A DNA stretch of 17,833 bases from JAGLRQ01 sp965369805 (GTDB lineage: Bacteria; Auribacterota; UBA6266), in the NCBI GenBank assembly GCA_965369805.1, contig CBDURG010000028.1, positions 1 through 17,833 of the forward strand. The letters run 5' to 3'. This document shows positions 1 to 7,273 of this stretch, piece after piece (positions within the stretch are counted from its first letter, which is position 1; every line of letters starts with the position of its first letter). Under the pieces are notes generated by a model. It did no database searches and was not told the origin of the DNA. It worked only from the letters and a program-made list of their open reading frames with translations. The position numbers and the translations under genes are program-made.

Positions 1-165
1 GGTGTTTTTGGAACTTCCAACGATGCAGTCTTCAAGTTCCTGACAGGGTTTGGCGTGGTCGGACCCGATAAAGGTGAAGGTGGCAAGTATCTGTTCCTGC
101 CGCCCGGGTACAAAGGGGAGGTGCCCAGTGGATACTTTGTGGTCAAGAGTTCGGGGATCTCTTAA
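1..165 (+). pseudogene. DUF1254-family protein, internal fragment (both ends missing)
   Basis: Reading frame 1 is open from the window edge to a TAA at 163-165 and encodes 54 residues. The segment GPDKGEGGKYLFLPPGYKG followed by EVPSGYFVV matches the conserved core I remember for DUF1254/DUF1214 proteins, which are usually more than 400 residues long and of unclear function, often secreted. In the family this core is followed by a long C-terminal domain; here the frame stops about 5 residues after the motif. The first 155 bases are about 54% G+C by hand count, visibly richer than the AT-rich DNA to the right. It is the only real coding signal on the plus strand. I read it as a fragment cut off by a junction near 150-165 that also truncates the opposing GIY-YIG gene. 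Confidence 0.7.
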
Positions 166-370
166 AATACTTATACTCCTTAACATAAACCACTTTAAAA
201 GGTTTTTTGCCGCGCAGGTATTTAGCACCGCGTTTGTTACCATTATGTTCTTCAATTCTGTTTTCTAAATCACTTGTGTATCCCGTATAATACGTTCCAT
301 TTAAACATTCAAGAATATAGACAAAAAACCTGCCTTTTCTACAAATTGATTTACGAGATGCCTTTACCAT
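143..370 (-). pseudogene. GIY-YIG nuclease-superfamily protein, truncated at the C-terminus
   Basis: The protein carries the GIY-YIG core as VYILECLNGTYYTGYTSDL, then an Arg-containing helix (ENRIEEHN) and a GAKYLRGKKPFKVVYVKEY stretch, as in small stand-alone YhbQ/UPF0213-type proteins. Those normally continue about 25 residues past this point with a Lys-rich helix; here the frame runs into RSPNS and a TGA at 143-145, inside DNA that belongs to the DUF1254 fragment. The frame stays open upstream to a GTG at 386-388, but that codon lies between the -35 and -10 boxes of a good promoter (379-407). The ATG at 368-370 is therefore the likelier start and would give a nearly leaderless mRNA. Such proteins are thought to be DNA-structure-related endonucleases; this one has probably lost function. 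Confidence 0.72.
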
Positions 371-378
371 AAGTGAGG

Positions 379-407
379 ATTTTAACACAAGAATTAATCA
401 ATAACAA
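379..407 (-). promoter_or_regulatory. sigma70-type promoter in repeat copy A
   Basis: On the minus strand, TTGTTA (402-407) and TAAAAT (379-384) are separated by exactly 17 nt. Transcription would start near 371-373 and read into the GIY-YIG gene. The same two boxes with an identical 17-nt spacer recur in repeat copy B at 13765-13793. No activity is demonstrated. Confidence 0.55.
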
Positions 408-520
408 TTGGAAGATTTAACGGATAAATGTTTGAACACGATAACCGGCATAATGTTTGTTTAGCCAACTTGCTCGTATTAGCCTGGTTAGAACACATTA
501 GATAATGTATCCATTTAATT
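380..520. repeat. 141-bp dispersed repeat, copy A
   Basis: This block aligns without gaps to 13766-13906 in the same orientation: 24 mismatches in 141 positions by hand count, about 83% identity. The first 28 bases and the last few (TTTAATT) are almost invariant. Similarity stops sharply at both ends. The block contains the promoter annotated at 379-407. Between 521 and 600 lies AT-rich sequence with no gene and no convincing terminator for the upstream Bat operon. Confidence 0.85.
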
Positions 521-600
521 CATGACTATTAAAAATACTATTTATACGTTCTTTCGCTACGTTTCCTTAGAGCTAAAAGCCATACGACTTTCTTTTTTAA

Positions 601-1362
601 TTACCAAACCGCCTCTATCGCCTCAGATTCAATCCATCCGCTTTTTTCTTTATTTAAACGTACATGAGTCCAGGGGCCCTGTTTTCGTATAATCTGAGCT
701 TTCATCCCTTCAACGAGCTTAAAAGCCACCATACCGGAATACGACGGACTATATCGCACATCCGCTTCATCAGTAATTATGACTCCTATTTTAAAACGCT
801 TGCCGGTGTTATAACTATCAACAAAAAATGTCAATGACGCTATGAAGGAAAAAGCCAAAATGACAGAAAAAACACGTGATTTTCTTCGAAACTGATCTTT
901 TAGAAACGCGATTCCCAGAATCACGCAAATGCTGAAAAAGAGAACCGCGGAAATAAAAAACCATACCCTTACAGAAACAACTCCTCTCATACCCATCCAC
1001 ATTTTCTGGAACAACGTATACGCTTCTTCGGGCTGTTTCACATTCAGAGCGGAGTTAACAAAAGACATGTTTACAAAGAGGACTTCATTATCCGGAATGA
1101 GTTTCTTCGCCCTTTCATAATTGAGAAGAGCCTTGCCTCTCCTTCCCATTTTATAATAGGCATTCCCGAGATTATAGTATATATTACCGCTTATAGTACC
1201 CTGCGCGATTAACTGTTCATAAAGCCCTGCGGCTTCCGGGAAATTCCCATCGTCGTACTGCCTGTTAGCCTGAAAAAAAAGATTGTTGGCTGAATCAGCA
1301 CCGCAAAACGACATACCAAAAAGGATATAAATAATAATAAAAAGTTTTTTAAAATACTTCAT
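601..1362 (-). CDS. batE: BatE-like TPR / SH3-domain membrane protein
   Basis: This 253-residue protein has the BatE architecture: an N-terminal signal segment (about 1-24), tetratricopeptide repeats (about 26-100, including NIYYNLGNAYYKMGRRGKAL), two transmembrane helices (about 133-154 and 164-181), and a C-terminal bacterial SH3 domain (about 192-250, with ADVRYSPS and GPWTHVRL typical of the fold). Cys20 follows MSF, so the lipobox is poor and a lipoprotein is unlikely. TPR and SH3 parts probably mediate protein-protein contacts on the outer face of the inner membrane. Its ATG overlaps the batD stop codon (ATGA), so it is the last gene of the operon and translationally coupled. Function within Bat complexes is known only loosely (stress or oxygen tolerance in Bacteroides, cell-envelope roles elsewhere). 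Confidence 0.85.
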   Translation of the reverse strand: MKYFKKLFIIIYILFGMSFCGADSANNLFFQANRQYDDGNFPEAAGLYEQLIAQGTISGNIYYNLGNAYYKMGRRGKALLNYERAKKLIPDNEVLFVNMSFVNSALNVKQPEEAYTLFQKMWMGMRGVVSVRVWFFISAVLFFSICVILGIAFLKDQFRRKSRVFSVILAFSFIASLTFFVDSYNTGKRFKIGVIITDEADVRYSPSYSGMVAFKLVEGMKAQIIRKQGPWTHVRLNKEKSGWIESEAIEAVW

Positions 1363-3236
1363 TTCAAAATCCTTTCCAGCCGGAAAATAATCTCATTCGC
1401 TGTTCTGAAATCCTTTTTTAATTTTTCGGGTTTTACCGCCGCCGAGGAAAAGACAACCTCATTCGCGTAATGATACAAGGCCGTAAGTTCACTGCTCTCT
1501 TTCTCCTTAAGGCCTTTCGCTTTTAATTCTTCAACTATCGTAATGCCGATGCTTCCCATCTGCCGGTTTAACTTTTCCGCCAGATAGGTATTTACACCCT
1601 TTATCAAAAAATCATAAAAATCTCTCGAATCCCCTTTTTCTGAGGCTAATTCTGCCTGTTTAAAAAACCCTTTGGAATTTTTAAGAGCTGTCCGGTTCCG
1701 GGCAAACGCAATATCAGTATTCAGCCTCTTTCTCCTCTTTCCAAAAACAAACATGCCCGCCAGCATTAAAACAGGCATTAAGAAAACTGATATCCACACA
1801 GCTATATTCTTATATACCGGTTTCTCCGAGCGGGTTATCCCGCCGATATCAGTCATAATGTAATGAATATCTTTCTTGAGCAATTTCAGCTCCCTCTTCT
1901 GCGTGTTTTCACTGCCGGCGGGGGTAATCGCAATTACCTGAATTTCGTCTTCTTTCTCCGCCTTAACAACATGAATTTTAAAAGGGCCTCTTTTTTCTAT
2001 CTGATATTTACCCGTTCCGGGATTAAAAAACGCGAATGTAACTTCGGGAATCTGATAATCCCCCGCTGCGCGGGGGATAAGAACTTTCTCGAAAATCTTA
2101 TCACCCCTGATTTCTCCGCCCTCCCGGGACACATTCACCTTGCTTTCAGGCTCATAACTTTTAAAAGATTCTATATCCGGAATATGAGGTAATTCTAATT
2201 GTTCAATGTTTCCCGACCCGGCTACTTTCATTGTAAGCGTAATTGGTTCCCCTACCTTAAGCGAAACCGGGTTCACGTTAACATTAAATCTAAACTTGCC
2301 AACCGCACCGTTGTAAGCAGCAGGCTTATCCCTGTCTGGAACGTCTTCGACTTTTAAAATTATCTTATTTGACCGCGTAGCAAAAGATTCCGTAACCGCG
2401 TTTCTGCCAAACCCGAGAAAATTATTAATCAAGTTTCTTTCCCTGGCACCTTTGTATCCTGTAACAACATCACACTTTAAAAAAACAGAATCCAGCGTAT
2501 ATGTCCCCGCGGCCATGGGAGTTAATATTTTTTGAAACGAAATAACCATATATTCCTGGCCCTTAAAAAAATCGCGAAATTTAAGAGAGGCTATCTGTTG
2601 ATCTCCATTAATAATCAATCTCTGGTAAGCACGGTTCTTATCAAGTTCAGGGTCCGTAACAAGAAAATTCTTCATCCCGTCAATCCATGGGACATTTATA
2701 TGATAACTGCCTATATTCTTGATAAAATACCATTTAAATGTTACTAAAATTTTCTCGCCGAGATAAGCTTCGGTTTTATCAACGCGGACATCTATAAATA
2801 TATCTTTTCTTTTTTCAGATTGGGCAAGCACATTAACCTGAAATGACGCGACCGTAAATTTATTCCCGTTAACGGAAATAGGAAACTCGGGGACGGTAAG
2901 AAGGCCCGTAGATCTGGGTATAAGCTCAAAATTAAATTTATACCCCCCTCCGGTCTTTTCGTTTTTAACCTGGCGCCCATTAACAATAAATGTCATATTT
3001 GAAGATGTTTCCCGGCGCATTCCCCTGAATTTAACATCAAAACCCGGCATTTGAGGAAGGCCGGGGGTTTCGGGGTTAGGTATATCTTCGACCGCGACGG
3101 TCAATATTACGCTATCACCGAGCAATATTTCTTTCTGGCTTATCGAAACATTGATTTTCCCGGCGGCAAAAACAGGAACAGCAAAGCCTATTAAAGAAAC
3201 AACTACAACTAAAAATTTACCAATCTTTTTCCACAT
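1359..3236 (-). CDS. batD: BatD (oxygen-tolerance family), membrane-anchored
   Basis: The 625-residue product starts with a signal peptide (about 1-24, ending VFAAG), followed by Ig-like beta-rich repeats typical of BatD. The phrase ILLGDSVILTVAVEDI near the N-terminus and KVGEPITLTMKVAGSGNIEQL near mid-protein are the recurring family signatures. A single transmembrane helix lies at about 478-499, followed by KRRKR and a roughly 125-residue helical cytoplasmic tail. The bulk is therefore extracytoplasmic. Its ATG lies inside the end of batC (20-bp overlap) and its TGA overlaps the batE start. It is the largest of three BatD-like proteins in this operon. It is presumed to be a structural or adaptor partner of the vWA proteins BatA and BatB; the molecular role is not settled. 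Confidence 0.88.
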   Translation of the reverse strand: MWKKIGKFLVVVVSLIGFAVPVFAAGKINVSISQKEILLGDSVILTVAVEDIPNPETPGLPQMPGFDVKFRGMRRETSSNMTFIVNGRQVKNEKTGGGYKFNFELIPRSTGLLTVPEFPISVNGNKFTVASFQVNVLAQSEKRKDIFIDVRVDKTEAYLGEKILVTFKWYFIKNIGSYHINVPWIDGMKNFLVTDPELDKNRAYQRLIINGDQQIASLKFRDFFKGQEYMVISFQKILTPMAAGTYTLDSVFLKCDVVTGYKGARERNLINNFLGFGRNAVTESFATRSNKIILKVEDVPDRDKPAAYNGAVGKFRFNVNVNPVSLKVGEPITLTMKVAGSGNIEQLELPHIPDIESFKSYEPESKVNVSREGGEIRGDKIFEKVLIPRAAGDYQIPEVTFAFFNPGTGKYQIEKRGPFKIHVVKAEKEDEIQVIAITPAGSENTQKRELKLLKKDIHYIMTDIGGITRSEKPVYKNIAVWISVFLMPVLMLAGMFVFGKRRKRLNTDIAFARNRTALKNSKGFFKQAELASEKGDSRDFYDFLIKGVNTYLAEKLNRQMGSIGITIVEELKAKGLKEKESSELTALYHYANEVVFSSAAVKPEKLKKDFRTANEIIFRLERILK

Positions 3237-4071
3237 AATATCCCTGTCCTTTTCGGGATTTCTGCTGATTCAAAAGAGGATTGTCTTTCTGATCCCGTTC
3301 AAAAGCGGATAGAAAACGTTCCGCTTCTTCTTCTGATAAATCATCTTTATCCCCCGCGTCGGCTTTTTTTACCCGCGCTTCCTGATCCTGAGGGCCGTCG
3401 TCTTTTTCTTTATCTTCTTCGGCCTGCCTGGCTCCGGATTTTTCTTCTTTCCCCGATTCCTCTTTTTCTTCCCGCCTAGATGCTGTTTGATTTTGTTCTT
3501 CCCGGGATTCTTCTTTTTCCCCGGCATCCCCGCCTGACTGGGCGCCCTGCTGTTCCTGCGTTTCACGCTTCTGCTGTTCTTCCATGGCCTTTTCTTTTGT
3601 TTCCTGAGACTTTGAAAGCATTTCTTTAATTACACGTTCAGTATATTCTATATTATACTTTGTATCAAGATCGTCAGGATTTCTTTCAAGCGCCTGTTTA
3701 TAATATTCAAGCGCTTCACGAAGCTGGCCTTGTTGAAAAAGAGCATTTCCTGTATTATACATAGCCTTAGATTCAACCCCGATATCGCCTTTTTCCATTG
3801 ATTTCCGGTAAGAATCAATAGCTTCTTTGTATTTGCCCTGGCTGTAAAAAACATTACCCATATTAAAAAATATTTCCGGGCTTGTCGGCGATTCAATCTG
3901 TGCGTCATTATATTTTGTAAGAGCTTTATCATATTCACCATCAGCATAAAGTTTATTGCCCTCTGTTAGTTTTTTTCTGAGTCCGGTTTGAGAAAAAGCC
4001 GAACCGCACACAAATACCAGCATAAAACCCGCAATAATTATTTTTATCTTATAAAAAAGTTTAATATTCAT
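3217..4071 (-). CDS. batC: BatC-like TPR protein with a long charged tail
   Basis: This 284-residue protein has an N-terminal signal or anchor segment (about 8-27), three TPR units (about 30-150, e.g. EIFFNMGNVFYSQGKYKEAI and AMYNTGNALFQQGQLREAL), then a highly charged Glu/Lys/Gln/Arg low-complexity region (about 155-245). The C-terminus ends EKDW, an ending I recall from other BatC proteins. TPRs probably dock partners in the Bat complex; the charged tail is likely disordered. It overlaps batB by ATGA at 4068-4071 and batD by 20 bp, so batB-batC-batD-batE form one coupled string. The repetitive tail differs in composition from its neighbours but reads through in frame, so it does not look like a frameshift. 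Confidence 0.85.
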   Translation of the reverse strand: MNIKLFYKIKIIIAGFMLVFVCGSAFSQTGLRKKLTEGNKLYADGEYDKALTKYNDAQIESPTSPEIFFNMGNVFYSQGKYKEAIDSYRKSMEKGDIGVESKAMYNTGNALFQQGQLREALEYYKQALERNPDDLDTKYNIEYTERVIKEMLSKSQETKEKAMEEQQKRETQEQQGAQSGGDAGEKEESREEQNQTASRREEKEESGKEEKSGARQAEEDKEKDDGPQDQEARVKKADAGDKDDLSEEEAERFLSAFERDQKDNPLLNQQKSRKGQGYYVEKDW

Positions 4072-5075
4072 AATTTAACCTTTCTGCGCTCAATAAGGAC
4101 AGCTTCAATCACATACAGAATAACAGCTATGAAAAGCGGCCACTGGAAACGGTTTTCGAAGCGTTTCTGACGTGATGACTTCAATTCCTTTTTTTCCATT
4201 TTTGATATTTCTTCCTGGTATATTTCTTCTAATGGAAAGCTTCCCGCGCCAATAGCGCCTTTCTTCCCGCCGGTTAAAAGGGCTATCTTTTGTAATAATA
4301 CCGAATCCAGCTTGGAAAGAACAATATTACCATCCTTATCTTTAATAAAACCTTTTCTGCCGTCCTTATCTATAAAAGGTATCGGCGCGCCTTCCTGTTT
4401 TCCTATGCCTATGGTAAAAATCACTATACCCTGTTTTTTAGCCTCATCCACAGCCTGCATCACCCTTTCACCATGATCTTCGCCATCGGTTATGAGGATG
4501 AGAACACGGTGTTTCTTATCATGTCCTTCAAAAGCCTGCCTTGAAACGCTTATAGCCTCTCCAATATTTGTACCGCCAAGCGGTATCGAATTTACATCCA
4601 GATTATCCAGAAAAAGTTTCGCGGTTCCATAATCGAGTGTAAGCGGACATTGCATAAAGGCGCTCCCGGAAAAAGCCACGACAGCAATTCTGTCTCCCTT
4701 CATTATATTTATCAGGCTTTTTATCTCGCGCTTCGCGCCTTCAAGGCGATTGGGTTTTATATCTTCGGCAAGCATGCTTTTTGAAAGGTCAAGAGCTACA
4801 ACAATATCCAAACCTTTCCGCTTAACTTCTTTCCAGCGGTACCCCCACTTCGGCTGAACAAGTGTTATTATCAGAAACAACAGAACAAGTAAAAGAAGCA
4901 AGGGGCGGAGTTTCTGGACGCGGAAATTAACAGATTTCACCAGATGCTTTAACACTTTCCGGTCAGCAAACGCCTCCAGGGCTCTTTTCTTCGCCTTTAA
5001 AGCCCACACGAGAAATATCCCGCAAGCGGGAAGAAGTAATAAAAGCCAGAGATATGTTAAATTTCCAAAACGCAT
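4068..5075 (-). CDS. batB: BatB, vWA-domain inner-membrane protein
   Basis: The 335-residue product has two N-terminal transmembrane helices (about 7-25 and 57-73), a von Willebrand factor A domain (about 88-290) and a C-terminal transmembrane helix (about 312-328). A complete MIDAS metal site is visible: Asp96-x-Ser98-x-Ser100 (DLSKS), Thr169 in GGTN, and Asp197 in LITDGED. The phrase AFMQCPLTLDYG is shared with BatA next door and is typical of the pair. The vWA domain should face the periplasm and bind partners through a divalent metal. A ribosome site AGGAG lies 7 nt before the ATG. It sits 9 bp after batA and overlaps batC, so it is co-transcribed with both. Confidence 0.9.
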   Translation of the reverse strand: MRFGNLTYLWLLLLLPACGIFLVWALKAKKRALEAFADRKVLKHLVKSVNFRVQKLRPLLLLLVLLFLIITLVQPKWGYRWKEVKRKGLDIVVALDLSKSMLAEDIKPNRLEGAKREIKSLINIMKGDRIAVVAFSGSAFMQCPLTLDYGTAKLFLDNLDVNSIPLGGTNIGEAISVSRQAFEGHDKKHRVLILITDGEDHGERVMQAVDEAKKQGIVIFTIGIGKQEGAPIPFIDKDGRKGFIKDKDGNIVLSKLDSVLLQKIALLTGGKKGAIGAGSFPLEEIYQEEISKMEKKELKSSRQKRFENRFQWPLFIAVILYVIEAVLIERRKVKL

Positions 5076-5084
5076 TTTTTGCTC

Positions 5085-6083
5085 CTATGGTAAAATCCTT
5101 AGAATAGTATAACGCAAAATCATCTCTATAATTATCAAAGCAACAGCAAAAAGAACAAACGGCATAAAAAGTTCCTTATAATCGCCGTAAGAGGTAACTT
5201 CCATTTTTGTCCTTTCCAACCGGTTTATCTCTCTATAAATTTTCTGAAGGTTTTCAGTATCAGATGCCCTGAAATATTTACCTTTGGTAACATCAGCTAT
5301 ATGCCTGAGAGATTCTTCATCCACATCTATTACTACCCATTGATAGACTTTATTGCCAAAAAAATCCTGGGCCGGATATGGAACCTTCCCCTTTGAACCG
5401 GCCCCTATGGTATAAACTTTGACACCAATAGCTTTAGCCAGTTCCGCGGCATTTGGAGGATCCACACGGCCCGCGTTATTTACACCGTCGGTAAGCAGGA
5501 TAATTACTCTGCTCTTACTTTCTATATTATTTAACCTGGCAAGCGCTGTTGCCAGGCCGTCGCCCACAGCCGTACCGTCTTCTATCATTCCAATATCAAT
5601 TTTATCCAGGAATTTCAATAACACGCCATAATCAAGTGTCAGAGGGCATTGCATATATGCCTGTCCCGCGAATACCACCAAACCTATACGGTCATTAGAT
5701 CGTCTTTTTATAAAGTCCTTCACCACCTCTTTTACCACTTCCAGCCTGTTCTTTCGTTCTCCCTTTAAAACAAAGTCTTCGGCCAGCATACTGCTCGAAA
5801 CATCAACAGCCAGGACAATATCTATGCCTTCAGATTTTATTTTTGTCTCTTTAATACCCTGTTGAGGGCGCGTCAGGGCTATTACCAGCAGGCATAACGC
5901 AAGCACCCTCAGGATTATAGGAATATGGCGCGCCTTTAGAGTATATGAAGGTTTTAACCGTTTAAGATTTTTTATGGAAGAAAATTTAACCCTTCCCTGA
6001 GGACGGCCCTTCACATACACCAACACAACAACAGGCACAAATATAAGCAGCCATATAATGTTAAGCAAGTCTCCAAATACCAT
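5085..6083 (-). CDS. batA: BatA, vWA-domain inner-membrane protein
   Basis: This 332-residue protein is a paralogue of BatB with the same topology: transmembrane helices at about 7-24 and 54-71, a vWA domain at about 86-290 and a C-terminal helix at about 308-328. MIDAS residues are all present: Asp94-x-Ser96-x-Ser98 (DVSSS), Thr171 in DGTAVG and Asp199 in LLTDGVNN. The motif AYMQCPLTLDYG is shared with BatB. The family is a proposed target of MoxR AAA+ ATPases, and BatA and BatB probably assemble together in the inner membrane. It begins 2 bp after the stop of the upstream BatD-like gene, with GGAG within that gene's last codons serving as ribosome site. Confidence 0.9.
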   Translation of the reverse strand: MVFGDLLNIIWLLIFVPVVVLVYVKGRPQGRVKFSSIKNLKRLKPSYTLKARHIPIILRVLALCLLVIALTRPQQGIKETKIKSEGIDIVLAVDVSSSMLAEDFVLKGERKNRLEVVKEVVKDFIKRRSNDRIGLVVFAGQAYMQCPLTLDYGVLLKFLDKIDIGMIEDGTAVGDGLATALARLNNIESKSRVIILLTDGVNNAGRVDPPNAAELAKAIGVKVYTIGAGSKGKVPYPAQDFFGNKVYQWVVIDVDEESLRHIADVTKGKYFRASDTENLQKIYREINRLERTKMEVTSYGDYKELFMPFVLFAVALIIIEMILRYTILRILP

Positions 6084-6085
6084 TT

Positions 6086-7273
6086 TCAGTCTCCGTTTTC
6101 CTTATTATTCCAGCCGGTTTCTCCGTCTCCGACAGTCTCTTCTATAAAATGCCGGGTTGTTTCCAGGAGCAGTTCAGCCTGCGGCTTTCCCGGATTAAAT
6201 TCAGCGTATTTAACAAGGTCACAGTGATTTAAATATTCCTTTAATATATTAATGTGCCTTACTTCTAATTTGCCCGAATAAACAACCGACTCTAAAAATT
6301 CTTCGGTAGTCTGTTCAGGAGCTTTAAGAAAAAACCTGTTTTCAAGGTATGTCCTTAACGCAAGAGAAACCAGATAATAATATTCTTTTATTTTACCTTT
6401 ATCAATAAGCCCTAAGCTGTCTATTCTTCCGAGTTCCCGGGAAGCTATTTCCCGCGGTGTAAAAGCGGGTTCTATTTTTCCGGCGGAAAATTTCTTAACA
6501 TACAGTTTCCACAAAATAATTCCCGCGGCTGCCAAGATTATAAAAGCAATAACCGCCGCGAAAATTACCGGCGCTTCGGCATTAACTGTTAAAGGGCCTT
6601 TGATATCCCGAAGCCCCGCTTCTTTTTCCCCATCATCCATTACGCTTTCAACTTCAACAAAAATTTGAGGTGACCTCAGAACCTGTATTTGCCCATTAGC
6701 TAATTTAACCCGCACACTTTGCTCAGGGATCACATAAGAACCTGTCGTATAGGTATCAAGCAGATACCATTGTGTTTTTCTGGAGCGCTGTTTCCCGATT
6801 CTTTTATCGTCTTTACCGAAATCCTTAACGGCAAATCCTCCCAATCCTGAAACATAAGAAGGAAACTCCGCCTCTAAATCATTATCAGCGTCTATTTCGA
6901 GAGTATAAGTAACTTTTTCCCCTATAGTTATACTCGACTTATCCACGTACGCGCGAAGTTCGGCTAAACCGCCTTCTTGAAACGATAATTCGTTTGTGTC
7001 CTTTTTTACGGGAAAAGATTTGTCTTCTGGAATATCCGGTTTTAGTGTACCGGCCGCAATTTGTGCGGAATCTATTTCCTCCTCCCGCTGTGTTTTGCCA
7101 TTTTCATTCTGAACGGCCCCAGTTTCCCCTATTGACTTTTCATCCGCTAATTTTACTCCCTGAGGCAAACTTACGGATGAATTTTCCTTATCGCCGGCAT
7201 AACTGTCAGCAGGGCCGAAGCTTAAACAGAAAAAGACCAATAATATTAACAAATAAGCGCTTATTTTCCTCAC
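6086..7273 (-). CDS. Second BatD-like / DUF4381-like membrane protein
   Basis: The 395-residue product has a signal peptide (about 1-26), an acidic probably disordered stretch (about 28-100), one Ig-like beta domain (about 103-210, with ITIGEKVTYTLEIDAD), one transmembrane helix (about 235-258) and a helical cytoplasmic domain (about 268-385). The last part contains YYYLVSLALRTYLENRFF and TTEEFLESV, a pattern found in DUF4381 and BatD C-terminal tails that usually sits between DUF58 and the vWA genes in MoxR operons. Its position immediately before batA fits that role. The start is GTG at 7271-7273, overlapping the stop of the upstream foldase gene (GTGA). It is probably an anchored adaptor linking MoxR/DUF58 in the cytoplasm to envelope partners; that is inference from layout. 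Confidence 0.75.
   Translation of the reverse strand: MRKISAYLLILLVFFCLSFGPADSYAGDKENSSVSLPQGVKLADEKSIGETGAVQNENGKTQREEEIDSAQIAAGTLKPDIPEDKSFPVKKDTNELSFQEGGLAELRAYVDKSSITIGEKVTYTLEIDADNDLEAEFPSYVSGLGGFAVKDFGKDDKRIGKQRSRKTQWYLLDTYTTGSYVIPEQSVRVKLANGQIQVLRSPQIFVEVESVMDDGEKEAGLRDIKGPLTVNAEAPVIFAAVIAFIILAAAGIILWKLYVKKFSAGKIEPAFTPREIASRELGRIDSLGLIDKGKIKEYYYLVSLALRTYLENRFFLKAPEQTTEEFLESVVYSGKLEVRHINILKEYLNHCDLVKYAEFNPGKPQAELLLETTRHFIEETVGDGETGWNNKENGD

Noticed and set aside
389..600. Small RNA or tRNA-like element in the gap after batE.
   Set aside because: No cloverleaf, T-loop or CCA signal is visible; the conserved part is explained by the dispersed repeat.
1863..2192. Plus-strand frame of 109 codons antisense to batD.
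   Set aside because: No recognisable motif or ribosome site, and it lies fully inside a well-supported minus-strand gene.
3360..3570. Frameshift or chimeric insert in batC because of its Lys/Glu-rich tail and an overlapping basic frame.
   Set aside because: The batC frame continues to a family-like EKDW ending and overlaps batD correctly; the other frame is a by-product of purine-rich codons.
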